Part shown: positions 51,755-59,945 of the stretch, one piece after another | Layout of the letters: each line of letters begins with the position of its first letter | How positions within the stretch are numbered: position 1 is the stretch's first letter | From: Microbacterium maritypicum | GTDB lineage: Bacteria; Actinomycetota; Actinomycetes; Actinomycetales; Microbacteriaceae | Length of the DNA: 64,000 nucleotides | Reading direction: 5' to 3' | NCBI RefSeq assembly: GCF_008868125.1 | Contig: NZ_WAAQ01000001.1 | Location: 310,001 to 374,000, forward strand | Made by a program: the position numbers and the translations under genes | Notes under the pieces: generated by a model | The model's database searches: none | What the model was told of the DNA's origin: nothing | What the model saw: only the letters and a program-made list of their open reading frames with translations

Positions 51755-52804
51755 GTGCACGGTGAATACAAGGTCCCAGGTGGAAAACTCGTCGTCGTCG
51801 ACCTCGAGATCGAGGACGATCGGATCGCCCGCTTCCGCCTCGCCGGCGACTTCTTCCTCGAGCCCGACTCGGCGCTGGACGACATCAACGCCGCCGTGAA
51901 CGGACTGCCGGTCGAGTCGGACGCGACCGTGATCGCGAACGCCGTCCGTGGAGCTCTTCCCGACGGCGCCCAGCTGCTCGGCTTCAGCCCGGAGGCCGTG
52001 GGCACCGCGGTGCGCCGTGCGCTCGTGACCGCTCCGGGCTGGCGTGACTTCGACTGGGAGATCGTGCACGATGAGGCCGTCTCGCCGCGCATGAACCTCG
52101 CCCTCGACGAGGTTCTCACCTCGCGGGTGGGCGAGGGCCGCCGTCGACCCACCCTGCGCATCTGGGAGTGGAACGAGTCGGCCGTCGTGATCGGATCCTT
52201 CCAGTCGTACCGCAACGAGGTCGACCCCGAGGGAGCGGCGACGCACGGGTTCGACGTCGTCCGCCGCATCTCCGGTGGAGGGGCGATGCTGATGGCGGCC
52301 GGACAGATCATCACGTACTCGCTGTACGTGCCCGCATCGCTCGTCGCCGGCATGACCTTCGCCGACTCCTACGCGTTCCTCGACGACTGGGTGCTGCAGG
52401 CGCTGCGCTCGCTCGGTATCGACGCGGTGTACCAGCCGCTCAACGACATCGCGAGTCCGACCGGCAAGATCGGCGGTGCTGCCCAGAAGCGTCTCGCCAA
52501 CGGGGGAGTGCTGCACCACGCGACCCTGTCGTACGACATCGACGGACAGGTGATGACCGAGGTCCTCCGCATCGGTCGCGAGAAGCTCAGCGACAAGGGC
52601 ACGACCTCCGCCGCAAAGCGCGTCGATCCGCTGCGCAGTCAGACCGGGCTCGAGCGCGCCGAGATCATCGAGCGTTTCAAGGACACGTTCCGCTCGCTGA
52701 CCGACGCCGAGACCGGATCGATCTCGGCCGACGAGTACGCCGATGCCGAAGCCCTCGTCGAGTCGAAGTTCGCCACCGAGGCGTGGCTGCATCGGGTGCC
52801 GTGA
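51755..52804 (+). CDS. Lipoate-protein ligase A family protein with N-terminal accessory domain
   Basis: Protein of 349 aa. Residues about 1-90 match the lipoate-ligase accessory domain (GEYKVPGGKLVVVDLEIEDD, LAGDFFLEPDSALDDINAAV), which in E. coli LplA is at the C-terminus. Residues about 100-345 are the BPL/LplA catalytic domain: LRIWEWNESAVVIGSFQS, VVRRISGGGAMLMAAGQIIT, KIGGAAQKRLANGGVLHHAT with the lipoyl-AMP lysine (GKIGGAAQ). The GTG start lies 6 nt after TAAGCT (51743-51748). It overlaps the DNA methyltransferase by 4 nt. Confidence 0.87.
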   Translation: MHGEYKVPGGKLVVVDLEIEDDRIARFRLAGDFFLEPDSALDDINAAVNGLPVESDATVIANAVRGALPDGAQLLGFSPEAVGTAVRRALVTAPGWRDFDWEIVHDEAVSPRMNLALDEVLTSRVGEGRRRPTLRIWEWNESAVVIGSFQSYRNEVDPEGAATHGFDVVRRISGGGAMLMAAGQIITYSLYVPASLVAGMTFADSYAFLDDWVLQALRSLGIDAVYQPLNDIASPTGKIGGAAQKRLANGGVLHHATLSYDIDGQVMTEVLRIGREKLSDKGTTSAAKRVDPLRSQTGLERAEIIERFKDTFRSLTDAETGSISADEYADAEALVESKFATEAWLHRVP

Positions 52805-53853
52805 CGGCGCCGGATCCCGACCTCTCCGCCGCAGCGGACCCGCCGGACGCCGCGCCGGCGATCGAGCCAGTCGTGCCCGAGCCGGTCGTGACTGATCCCG
52901 TCGTGCGCGGTGCGGTCACGATCGTCGAGGGCGACAACCTCGCCGTGGCCGCGACCCTGCCCTCCGGATCGTTCACGCTCGTGTACCTCGACCCGCCCTT
53001 CAACACCGGTCGCACGCAGGAGCGGCAGGTGGTCACCGCGCGGCGGACGTCCACAGCTCCTCGAGAGTCCGTACCGGACGTCGACCCAGCCCCGGAATCC
53101 GGCGACCGCTCGGGGGCGGCTGGCTCGGATCCGAGGAGTCCTGCACAGGGGACGCCCGAGCCCGAGACCGAGGTGCGGCACGGATTCCACGGCCACGCGT
53201 ACGAGCGGGTGCGCGGGATGCTGCGCGCCTATGACGACCGCTTCGACGACTACGGCGCCTTCCTCATGCCCCGGCTCGAGGAGGCGTGGCGGCTGCTCGC
53301 CGACGACGGCACCCTCTATCTGCACCTCGACTATCGGGAGGCGCACTACGCGAAGGTCATGCTCGACGCGGTGTTCGGGCGGGACTGCTTCCTCAACGAG
53401 CTGATCTGGGCGTACGACTACGGCGCCAAGTCGCGCAGTCGCTGGCCCACCAAGCACGACACGATCCTGGTCTACGTCAAGAATCCGCGCGAGTACGTCT
53501 TCAACTCCGACGAGGTCGACCGCGAGCCCTACATGGCGCCGGGACTGGTCACCCCTGAGAAGGCCGCGCGCGGCAAGCTGCCCACCGACGTCTGGTGGCA
53601 CACGATCGTGCCGACGACGGGGCGGGAGAAGACCGGCTATCCCACGCAGAAGCCGGAGGGGATCCTTCGCCGCATCGTGACGGCATCGAGTCGTCCCGGA
53701 GACCGTGTGCTCGACCTGTTCGCCGGGAGCGGCACGACGGGAGCGGTGGCCTCGGCGCTGGGCCGGGACGCCGTGCTCGTGGACGACAACCCCGAGGCGG
53801 TGCGGATCATGAGGGCGCGGATGCCGCACGCCGAGGCGACGACGCTCGACTGA
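52801..53853 (+). CDS. Orphan beta-class DNA methyltransferase (N4/N6)
   Basis: AdoMet-dependent DNA methyltransferase of 350 aa. Motif IV DPPF is at residues 64-67 (LVYLDPPFNTG) and motif I FAGSGTTG starts at 307, i.e. the beta-class order IV then I. Between them are WAYDYGAKSRSRWPTKHDTI and a TPEKAARGKLPTDVWWHTIV stretch. Residues about 72-118 form a Ser/Pro/Glu-rich disordered insertion just after motif IV. No restriction endonuclease gene is adjacent. It overlaps the lipoate ligase (GTGA). N6-adenine or N4-cytosine cannot be told from DPPF alone. Confidence 0.87.
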   Translation: MTAPDPDLSAAADPPDAAPAIEPVVPEPVVTDPVVRGAVTIVEGDNLAVAATLPSGSFTLVYLDPPFNTGRTQERQVVTARRTSTAPRESVPDVDPAPESGDRSGAAGSDPRSPAQGTPEPETEVRHGFHGHAYERVRGMLRAYDDRFDDYGAFLMPRLEEAWRLLADDGTLYLHLDYREAHYAKVMLDAVFGRDCFLNELIWAYDYGAKSRSRWPTKHDTILVYVKNPREYVFNSDEVDREPYMAPGLVTPEKAARGKLPTDVWWHTIVPTTGREKTGYPTQKPEGILRRIVTASSRPGDRVLDLFAGSGTTGAVASALGRDAVLVDDNPEAVRIMRARMPHAEATTLD

Positions 53854-53862
53854 CGCGGGTCG

Positions 53863-54432
53863 TCAGGACGGACGCAGCAACACGAGGAACTGCTCGATCT
53901 CGGCGGCCATGTCGAGGGACGGATCGAGCATCCACGCGGCCTGGAGCCCATCGGCCAGGGCGTGCAGAGTGCGCACCACCCAGGCGGGGTCGAGGTCGTC
54001 GCGCATCCGGCCGGCCTTCTGATCCTCGGCGACCTGGGCACGGGTGAGGGACTCGACCCGCTCGGTGCGCTCGCGGAAGTAGGCGTGAGCGGGGTGCGAG
54101 GGGTCTCCCGCCTCGGCGGCCAGCTGCGCGTAGAGCTGCACGAGTCCGGGGACGGAGGTGTTGTGGCGCATGACCGCGAGGAAGGCACTGGAGGCGTCTT
54201 CGCCCGCGTACTCCTGCTCGTCGCGGTCGTCTCTGGCGCGGAGGATCGCGACGAAGAGCTCTTCCTTGCTGCCGAAGTAGTGCAACAGCCCCGCGGGGCT
54301 GAGGCCGGCGGCATCCGCGATCTCCCGCACAGAGGCCTTGCGGTATCCGTGCTCGGCGACGACGGCGAGAGCGGCTTCGAGGATCTCCTCGCGCTTGGCG
54401 ACGCCCTTCGCATACGCCCCTCGTGTCGCCAT
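53863..54432 (-). CDS. TetR-family transcriptional regulator
   Basis: Regulator of 189 aa. The HTH (about 13-58) reads REEILEAALAVVAEHGYRKA, SVREIADAAGLSPAGLLHYF, GSKEELFVAIL; the C-terminal ligand domain resembles TetR_C subfamily members with PAWVVRTLHALADGLQAAWM. The minus hexamer TACCCT is exactly 6 nt before the ATG (leaderless). It is divergent from the MFS-esterase pair, and a 23-bp inverted repeat (54529-54551) lies in front of the MFS gene. Confidence 0.9.
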   Translation of the reverse strand: MATRGAYAKGVAKREEILEAALAVVAEHGYRKASVREIADAAGLSPAGLLHYFGSKEELFVAILRARDDRDEQEYAGEDASSAFLAVMRHNTSVPGLVQLYAQLAAEAGDPSHPAHAYFRERTERVESLTRAQVAEDQKAGRMRDDLDPAWVVRTLHALADGLQAAWMLDPSLDMAAEIEQFLVLLRPS

Positions 54433-54528
54433 GGCTCCAGGGTAACCGGCGCGACGAGATCACAAAAACCAAACAACGTTCGTGAATGGCTTGCGGGGAT
54501 GACCTGCGATCTGCCAGCATGTCGGATG

Positions 54529-54551
54529 AATACCGAATAGCATTTGGTATT
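54529..54551. promoter_or_regulatory. Inverted repeat upstream of MFS gene, TetR operator candidate
   Basis: AATACCGAA (54529-54537) faces TTTGGTATT (54543-54551) across 5 nt, with 8 of 9 positions matched. It lies 29 nt before the MFS ATG, within the TetR-MFS gap. Confidence 0.55.
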
Positions 54552-54580
54552 AACCTGATTCCGCTCGATGAGGAGCCGAC

Positions 54581-55888
54581 ATGTCCGTGTCACCGCTCGA
54601 CCCCGCCGCCGAACTCGCCCCCACCGGCACGATCCGCTCGGCTCCGCCTCAAGCGGGGGAACCGGCGGCGAGTCCGCCCGCGAATCGGCGCCTGCTGCCC
54701 AGCCTGTTGATCGCCTCGCTCACCCTCTTCGCGACGTACGGCGGGCTCATCGCGATCCTCCTGCCGAGCCAGGTGCTGATGATCGACGAGGCGAACAAGG
54801 TCGCGAACCTCGCCGTCGTCACCACGATCTCCTTCGTGTTCACGCTGTTCGCCCAGCCGATCGTCGGGGCGCTGAGCGACCGTACACGGTCGCGTTTCGG
54901 CCGCCGCGTGCCGTGGATGGTGCTCGGTGCGATCATCGGCGGCATCTTCCTGTTCGGCATGGGGTCGCTCACCGACATCCTCTGGATCACGGTGTTCTGG
55001 GTGATCATCCAGGTCGCGCTGAACTTCTTCCAGGCACCTCTCACCGCCATCACCGCCGATAGGTTCCCCCGCGCGAAACGCGGTGGGGCGAGTGCGATGA
55101 TCGGACTCGGCACGCAGGTCGGCATGACGGTCGGCATCATGCTCGCCGGCGCCTTCGCCGCGCAGATCGGCATCGGCTATGCGGTGTTCGGCGGCGCCGT
55201 GATCGTGGCGGCGCTGCTGTTCGCGCTCGTGAACCGCGACTGGTCGTCGAAGCAGGCCGCGGTCGACGCGTTCCGCTGGCGCGCGTTCTTCGCCGGCTTC
55301 TGGATCGATCCGCGCCGCCACCCCGACTTCGCCTGGGCGTTCGCCGCGCGGTTCCTGCTCATCCTCGGCTACTTCGTCGTCAGCGCCTACCAGCTGTACA
55401 TGCTCACGGACTACATCGGCCTCCCGCTCGCGGACGCCCAGGGCGCGGTCGTCACCCTCACCCTCGTCGCCTTCGTCCCGACCCTGATCGCGATCGCCCT
55501 CTCCGGCTGGTGGAGCGACAGGGTCGGTCGTCGCAAGGTGTTCATCTACGCCGCATCCGTCGTCATGGTCGCAGGATTCGCCATGCCGCTGCTGCAGCCG
55601 AACATGACCGGCATGATCCTGATGAGCGTCATCAACGGCATCGGCTTCGGTCTGTACATGTCGGTGGATGCCGCGCTCATGACCGAGGTGCTGCCGGACG
55701 AAGGGGCCTCGGCGGGCAAGGACCTCGGAATCCTCAACGTCGCGACCAACGTGCCGCAGGCGCTGAGCCCCGCGATCGGCGGAATCATCATCACGTCCCT
55801 CGGCGGCTACGCGATGCTCTTCGTCTTCGCGATCGTGTTCGTGATCCTCGCCGCGGTCGCGACCGCGCCGATCAGGGGAGTGCGCTGA
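54581..55888 (+). CDS. MFS transporter (sugar/metabolite, GPH/SLC45-like)
   Basis: Major facilitator of 435 aa with 12 helices. The motif GALSDRTRSRFGRRVPWMVL after helix 2 resembles SLC45/GPH-type symporters, and LSGWWSDRVGRRKVFIYAAS after helix 8 repeats it. The N-terminal 40 residues are polar and rich in Ala/Pro. GAGGAG precedes the ATG. The stop overlaps the esterase start (TGATG), so the transporter and carboxylesterase form an operon, probably for uptake and ester cleavage of one compound. Confidence 0.87.
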   Translation: MSVSPLDPAAELAPTGTIRSAPPQAGEPAASPPANRRLLPSLLIASLTLFATYGGLIAILLPSQVLMIDEANKVANLAVVTTISFVFTLFAQPIVGALSDRTRSRFGRRVPWMVLGAIIGGIFLFGMGSLTDILWITVFWVIIQVALNFFQAPLTAITADRFPRAKRGGASAMIGLGTQVGMTVGIMLAGAFAAQIGIGYAVFGGAVIVAALLFALVNRDWSSKQAAVDAFRWRAFFAGFWIDPRRHPDFAWAFAARFLLILGYFVVSAYQLYMLTDYIGLPLADAQGAVVTLTLVAFVPTLIAIALSGWWSDRVGRRKVFIYAASVVMVAGFAMPLLQPNMTGMILMSVINGIGFGLYMSVDAALMTEVLPDEGASAGKDLGILNVATNVPQALSPAIGGIIITSLGGYAMLFVFAIVFVILAAVATAPIRGVR

Positions 55889-57429
55889 TGACCAGGAACG
55901 ACCGGGAGAATGCTGTCATGACCGATACCGACTTCGAGACGACCGCCGACTATGTCGAGGTGAGCACGAGCGCAGGACGGGTGCGCGGCCGCTGGCGTGC
56001 GACCACGGGAGGGCGCGGCAATCCGCGCTCGGCCGGCTTCCTCGGCATCCCGTTCGCCGAGGCGCCGATCGGAGAGCTGCGCTTCCAGGCGCCTGTGCCC
56101 AAGGCCCCGTGGGAGGGGGTGCGCGACGCGCTCGAGTTCGCCGCCACCGCGCAGCGCGGGGACCCCGGTGTGACGCTCATCCCCGAGCCGAGCATCGAGG
56201 GCGACTCCACTCTCAACGTGAACGTCTTCACCCCGGACCCGACCCGTGCCGAGCAGGGGACCGGTCTCCCGGTGCTGGTGTGGATCCACGGCGGCGGGTA
56301 CTTCGCGGGCTCACCGGCGAGTTCCTGGTACGACGGACGCAACTTCAACCGCGACGGCGTCGTGACGGTGTCGCTGTCGTACCGCCTGGGCTTCGACGGC
56401 TTCGGCTGGATCGAAGACGCACCGTCCAATCGCGGTGTGCGCGACTGGCTGCTCGCCCTCGAATGGGTGCAGCAGAACATCGCGGACTTCGGCGGGGATC
56501 CGTCGCGGGTGACGATCGCCGGACAGTCCGCCGGCGGAGGCGCTGTGCTGACCCTGCTCGGGATGGAGAAGGCGCAGCACCTGTTCCAGGGCGTGTACGC
56601 GATCTCCGGTGCGCTCGCCGACGTGGCCCCCGCCCGCGCCGAGGCATTCGGGCGTGCACTCGCCGCAGCGGCGGGCGTCGAGCCGACCGTCGCGGGCTTC
56701 TCGTCTCTGAGCGAGGAGCGCATCCTCGAGCTGCAGAAGAAGGCGACCGCGCTCGGACCGGCTTCGCTCGGCAGCGTCGTTGAAGACGGCCTGCCGCTCG
56801 GGCCCGCCGTCGACGGCGACCTGCTGGCACGACCCACACGGGAGTCCCTCGCCGCGGGGGTCGGGGCCGACAAGCCGCTCGTGCTCGGTGCGACCGACGA
56901 CGAGTTCACGATGGTGTTCGCAGGTTCCGAGAAGAAGCTGCGCTGGGTGCCGAGGTCGCTCCTGCTGAACAGGCTCGGGCTGCCGAAGAGCGTGCGACGG
57001 GAGTACCTCGCCGCCAACTCCGACATCACCGGGCTCGGCAACGCCAGGGTGGCCGGTCGGCTGTTGACGGACCGGATGTTCCGCTCGGCGCTGCTGAAGA
57101 TCGTCGCCGACCGTGGCGATGCCCCCACCTGGCTGTACCGGTTCTCCTGGCCGTCGGGCCACTTCGGCTTCGCCGAGCACTGCCTCGATGTGCCGTTCTT
57201 CTTCGACTGCCTCGACGGTCCGGCCATGGAGCCGCTCGCCGGACCGCATCCGCCCCAGGAGCTGGCCGACGAGGTGCACGGCGCCGCTGTCGCCTTCATC
57301 ACCGGAGGCGATCCCGGGTGGCCGCGCCATCAGGGGGCGAAGGGCGTCGCCCGGGTCTACGACGTGCCGACGCGCGACGTCGCCGACGCTTACGCCTCGG
57401 TGCGGCCGCTGCTGAGAACGTCGCCGTGA
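55888..57429 (+). CDS. Type B carboxylesterase family protein
   Basis: Alpha/beta hydrolase of up to 513 aa, typical length. The nucleophile is in RVTIAGQSAGGGAVLTLLG (serine of GQSAG, near residue 215), the oxyanion loop is WIHGGGYFAGSPASSWYDG, the N-terminal FLGIPFAEAPIGELRF and PWEGVRDALEF are family hallmarks, with the acidic residue in TDDEFTMVFA and the histidine in FGFAEHCLDVPFFF. No signal peptide is seen, so it is cytosolic. An alternative ATG at 55918 also has a good ribosome binding site. Acts probably on the compound imported by the overlapping MFS protein. Confidence 0.87.
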   Translation: MTRNDRENAVMTDTDFETTADYVEVSTSAGRVRGRWRATTGGRGNPRSAGFLGIPFAEAPIGELRFQAPVPKAPWEGVRDALEFAATAQRGDPGVTLIPEPSIEGDSTLNVNVFTPDPTRAEQGTGLPVLVWIHGGGYFAGSPASSWYDGRNFNRDGVVTVSLSYRLGFDGFGWIEDAPSNRGVRDWLLALEWVQQNIADFGGDPSRVTIAGQSAGGGAVLTLLGMEKAQHLFQGVYAISGALADVAPARAEAFGRALAAAAGVEPTVAGFSSLSEERILELQKKATALGPASLGSVVEDGLPLGPAVDGDLLARPTRESLAAGVGADKPLVLGATDDEFTMVFAGSEKKLRWVPRSLLLNRLGLPKSVRREYLAANSDITGLGNARVAGRLLTDRMFRSALLKIVADRGDAPTWLYRFSWPSGHFGFAEHCLDVPFFFDCLDGPAMEPLAGPHPPQELADEVHGAAVAFITGGDPGWPRHQGAKGVARVYDVPTRDVADAYASVRPLLRTSP

Positions 57430-57560
57430 CCACGGCCGTGGCGGTCGGGGACACCACCCGGCCGGTGGCGGTACTGCTGTGGTGGGCGTTCCTGCCGTGG
57501 CTGCGGCGCGATCAGGAGCGTCGGATCCGGTTCCTGCGGAAGGTGGATGCCGCGGGCTGA
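57426..57560 (+). CDS. Small hydrophobic-basic protein, tentative
   Basis: A 44-codon frame starting GTG in a GTGA overlap with the esterase stop: a single hydrophobic segment PVAVLLWWAFLPWLRR followed by a basic end DQERRIRFLRKVDAAG. It is followed 20 nt later by a strong terminator, so it would be the operon's last gene. No homology is claimed; coupling position and membrane-plus-basic pattern are the only evidence. Confidence 0.4.
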   Translation: MTTAVAVGDTTRPVAVLLWWAFLPWLRRDQERRIRFLRKVDAAG

Positions 57561-57579
57561 GGTCCCGGCACGATATCGA

Positions 57580-57613
57580 GAACGCCGGGAGCTCTCAGGG
57601 GCTCCCGGCGTTC
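57580..57613. terminator. Intrinsic terminator after the MFS-esterase operon
   Basis: GAACGCCGGGAGC (57580-57592) pairs with GCTCCCGGCGTTC (57601-57613), 13 perfect base pairs with an 8-nt loop, followed by TTCGC. It lies between convergent genes and can act both ways. Confidence 0.85.
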
Positions 57614-57626
57614 TTCGCATCCGGCG

Positions 57627-58103
57627 TCAGCCCACGCGATGGGCGCGGTAGTGCACCGCGTGGGCCTGGCGCTGCGCGACCGCGATGAAGAGGCTGCGCT
57701 GGAGATCCGCGAGTGCAGGTGCAGCGGTCTCCACCTGCACTGTCGTGCGGAAGCAGTAGGAGCGGGGATCGACGTCCTCGCCACGGCCCAGCCTTTCGAG
57801 CACCTCGGGCGATCCCGTGCGCAGGCCTTTCGCATGCAGCAGCAGGAGCGCGCCCGATGCGGTGCGCGCCGAGTAGCGGCCGTCGATCTCGATCGTGCCG
57901 TCGGGGCGGACGAGCTGCCAGTCGGCGCCGCCGAGAAGGATCTCGGCCTCGACGGTGCCGGTGATGCGGCCGCCGAGGATCGGGACCACGCGGCGGTGCC
58001 CGGCACTGGTGGCGCCGTGGTCCTCCAGCACCCCGAGGTCGACGGAGACGTCGAAGGCGGCCTCGAGCGTCGGGGCGGGCAGCAGGTCATGCAGGGTGCT
58101 CAC
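57627..58103 (-). CDS. DUF3237 domain protein
   Basis: Protein of 158 aa matching DUF3237: AAFDVSVDLGVLEDHGATSA, GHRRVVPILGGRITGTVEAE, ILLGGADWQLVRPDGTIEID and RYSARTASGALLLLHAKGL, with a C-terminal QRSLFIAVAQRQAHAVHYRA. Function unknown; members accompany aromatic or terpenoid catabolic oxygenases. It is last in the FAD monooxygenase-MarR-DUF3237 unit, overlapping the MarR gene by 4 nt. Confidence 0.82.
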   Translation of the reverse strand: MSTLHDLLPAPTLEAAFDVSVDLGVLEDHGATSAGHRRVVPILGGRITGTVEAEILLGGADWQLVRPDGTIEIDGRYSARTASGALLLLHAKGLRTGSPEVLERLGRGEDVDPRSYCFRTTVQVETAAPALADLQRSLFIAVAQRQAHAVHYRAHRVG

Positions 58104-58576
58104 GGGGTGTCCTGACGGTTCGACGAAGTGGTGGCATCCGGCCCGGTGAGCGCGGCGCAGAGGCGTTCGAGTGCGGGGAGTGCGGCGTCGAGCGCAGCGC
58201 GATCCGCGTCGTCGAGTTCGCGGCCCACCCGTGCGACGAGGGCGGAGTTCACGGCATCGAAGCGGTCGAACAGGTCCAGCGCCCGGTCGGAGGCGCGCAC
58301 CACGACTCGACGTCCGTCGGAAGGATCGGGGCCACGCTCGATCAGGCCATCCGCTTCCATCGAGCTGAGCAGGTTGCTCACCGTCGGTCGGCTCAGGCGC
58401 AGCTGCGCGGCGATCTCCGCCGGACCTCGGCTCGCACCCGTCGGAAGGGTGCGGAGGACATCGATCTGCGCTTCCGAGAGCTCGGGGAGACCGGCTTCCG
58501 CGCGCGTCGCGGCCAGCAGTGCGCGACGCAGCGGAGAGATGACGGCGGCGAGTCTGGCGGCGTCCAGCCCGGTCAT
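58100..58576 (-). CDS. MarR-family regulator of the FAD monooxygenase operon
   Basis: Regulator of 158 aa with winged helix: LPELSEAQIDVLRTLPTGAS, the recognition region IAAQLRLSRPTVSNLLSSME and wing GPDPSDGRRVVVRASDRAL. It overlaps both neighbours (ATGA). The perfect 23-bp palindrome upstream of the monooxygenase (59900-59922) is its likely operator, with the monooxygenase substrate as probable inducer. Confidence 0.88.
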   Translation of the reverse strand: MTGLDAARLAAVISPLRRALLAATRAEAGLPELSEAQIDVLRTLPTGASRGPAEIAAQLRLSRPTVSNLLSSMEADGLIERGPDPSDGRRVVVRASDRALDLFDRFDAVNSALVARVGRELDDADRAALDAALPALERLCAALTGPDATTSSNRQDTP

Positions 58577-59862
58577 CGGCGCGCCTGCGTCGGAGTCGAC
58601 GAGCCAGCAGAGGGCGGGGTGAGCGACGGCCGGTCGTTGAGCAGCTCGGGCAGGAATCCGGCCGCGACCTTGTAGTCGGTCGCGATCTGTCGACGCTCGG
58701 CGAGGGAGATCACCTGCTCGATGTCGTCGAAGCCCTGGGGTGCGCGCTCGCGGGCGAGCTGCATCACCCGCTCGGGCCCGGTGGCCCTGGTGCCGGCTAG
58801 CAGCGCGGTCATCGCGGGGCGACGAGCGTCTTCATAGCGGGCGAGCGCCTCCTCGATGCCGGCGGCGGAGTCGTCGGAGGCGGCAAGGTGGAACGCCAGC
58901 GTGCGAGCGTCGAGGATCGCCTGTGAGCCGCCGTTCGACCCGTTCGGGTACATCGCGTGCGCGGCGTCGCCGAGCAGGGTGGTGCGCCCGTGGGTCCACT
59001 GCGGGAGGGGATCGCGGTCGACCATCGGATACTCGAGGATCTCTTCGGCACGCGCGATCGCAGCGGGGATGTCGAGCCAGTCGAAGCTCCACTCGCGGAA
59101 CAGCTCGGCGATCGGCGCCGGGTCGACGGCGCGGTTCCAGTCCGCATCGCCGGTGCCGCCGACGCGGCGCTCGGCGATGAAGTTCACGAGCATGTCGCCC
59201 GCGGCATCCTTCTCGCTCAGGGGGTAGGCGACGAACTTCTGCTCGCCGTCGCCGGCCATGATCATGGTGCGGCCGTCGAGGAACGCGGGAATGCGGGTGA
59301 TGCCGCGCCACAGCGTGAGACCGCTCCAGGGCGGTGCGCCCTCGTCGGGGTAGCTCAGGGCTCGCAGTGCGGAGTGGATGCCATCGGCGCCGATGATCAC
59401 GTCTGCGGTCTCTTCGACCTCGCCGTCGTCGGTCGCGAAGCGCGCGGTCTCGGTGCCGTCGGCGTTCGATGCCGCGGCGATCAGGCGGTGGCCGAGGCGG
59501 ATCGGCTCGGCCAGACGGGCCTCGGCGAGGTGGCGCAGGGCGAGCTGGAGACGGCCCCGGTGCACGGAGAGCTGCGGCCAGTGGTAGCCGGCGGCGAGTC
59601 CGCGCGGCTCGCTCCAGATCTCCTCGCCGCGGCGGGTGAAGTAGCTGAGTGTCGTGGGAGTGACGCCCTCGGCGGCGATCGAGTCGGCGACACCGAGTTC
59701 GGTGAGCTCGCGCATCGCGTGGGGGAGGAGGTTGATGCCGACGCCGAGCCCGCGGATGGTGCTGCTGCGTTCGAACACGGTCACGTCGCGCAACCCCGCC
59801 TCGTGCAGGCTGATCGCGGTGGCGAGTCCGCCGATGCCTGCGCCGACGATGATGATCCTCAT
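58573..59862 (-). CDS. FAD-dependent aromatic monooxygenase (group A)
   Basis: NAD(P)H-dependent flavoprotein hydroxylase of 429 aa of the salicylate/3-hydroxybenzoate hydroxylase type. FAD motif MRIIIVGAGIGGLATAISLH at the N-terminus, DG motif VIIGADGIHSALR (about 156-168) and GD motif TTLLGDAAHAMYPNGSNGG (about 283-301) are all intact. The ATG at 59862 (AGGAGAG upstream) is chosen since it puts the FAD motif at the terminus. First gene of its operon; the ring substrate is unknown. Confidence 0.88.
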   Translation of the reverse strand: MRIIIVGAGIGGLATAISLHEAGLRDVTVFERSSTIRGLGVGINLLPHAMRELTELGVADSIAAEGVTPTTLSYFTRRGEEIWSEPRGLAAGYHWPQLSVHRGRLQLALRHLAEARLAEPIRLGHRLIAAASNADGTETARFATDDGEVEETADVIIGADGIHSALRALSYPDEGAPPWSGLTLWRGITRIPAFLDGRTMIMAGDGEQKFVAYPLSEKDAAGDMLVNFIAERRVGGTGDADWNRAVDPAPIAELFREWSFDWLDIPAAIARAEEILEYPMVDRDPLPQWTHGRTTLLGDAAHAMYPNGSNGGSQAILDARTLAFHLAASDDSAAGIEEALARYEDARRPAMTALLAGTRATGPERVMQLARERAPQGFDDIEQVISLAERRQIATDYKVAAGFLPELLNDRPSLTPPSAGSSTPTQARR

Positions 59863-59899
59863 CGATCTCTCCTGCTCTCCGCTCGCCGTGAGCGGTGAA

Positions 59900-59922
59900 C
59901 ATAGTTTTGTCACAAAACTATG
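59900..59922 (-). promoter_or_regulatory. Perfect 23-bp palindrome upstream of the FAD monooxygenase
   Basis: CATAGTTTTGT (59900-59910) and ACAAAACTATG (59912-59922) are perfectly complementary around one C. It is 38 nt upstream of the monooxygenase start and 24 nt downstream of the TetR gene's stop. The AT-rich dyad in a GC-rich genome marks it as an operator, most likely for the MarR protein of the same operon. Confidence 0.8.
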
Positions 59923-59945
59923 TGGAGCGCAAGAGGTCAGCGTGT

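Noticed and set aside
52801..53853. Restriction-modification system
   Set aside because: Only the methyltransferase is present; the neighbours are a lipoate ligase and a TetR protein, with no endonuclease-like frame.
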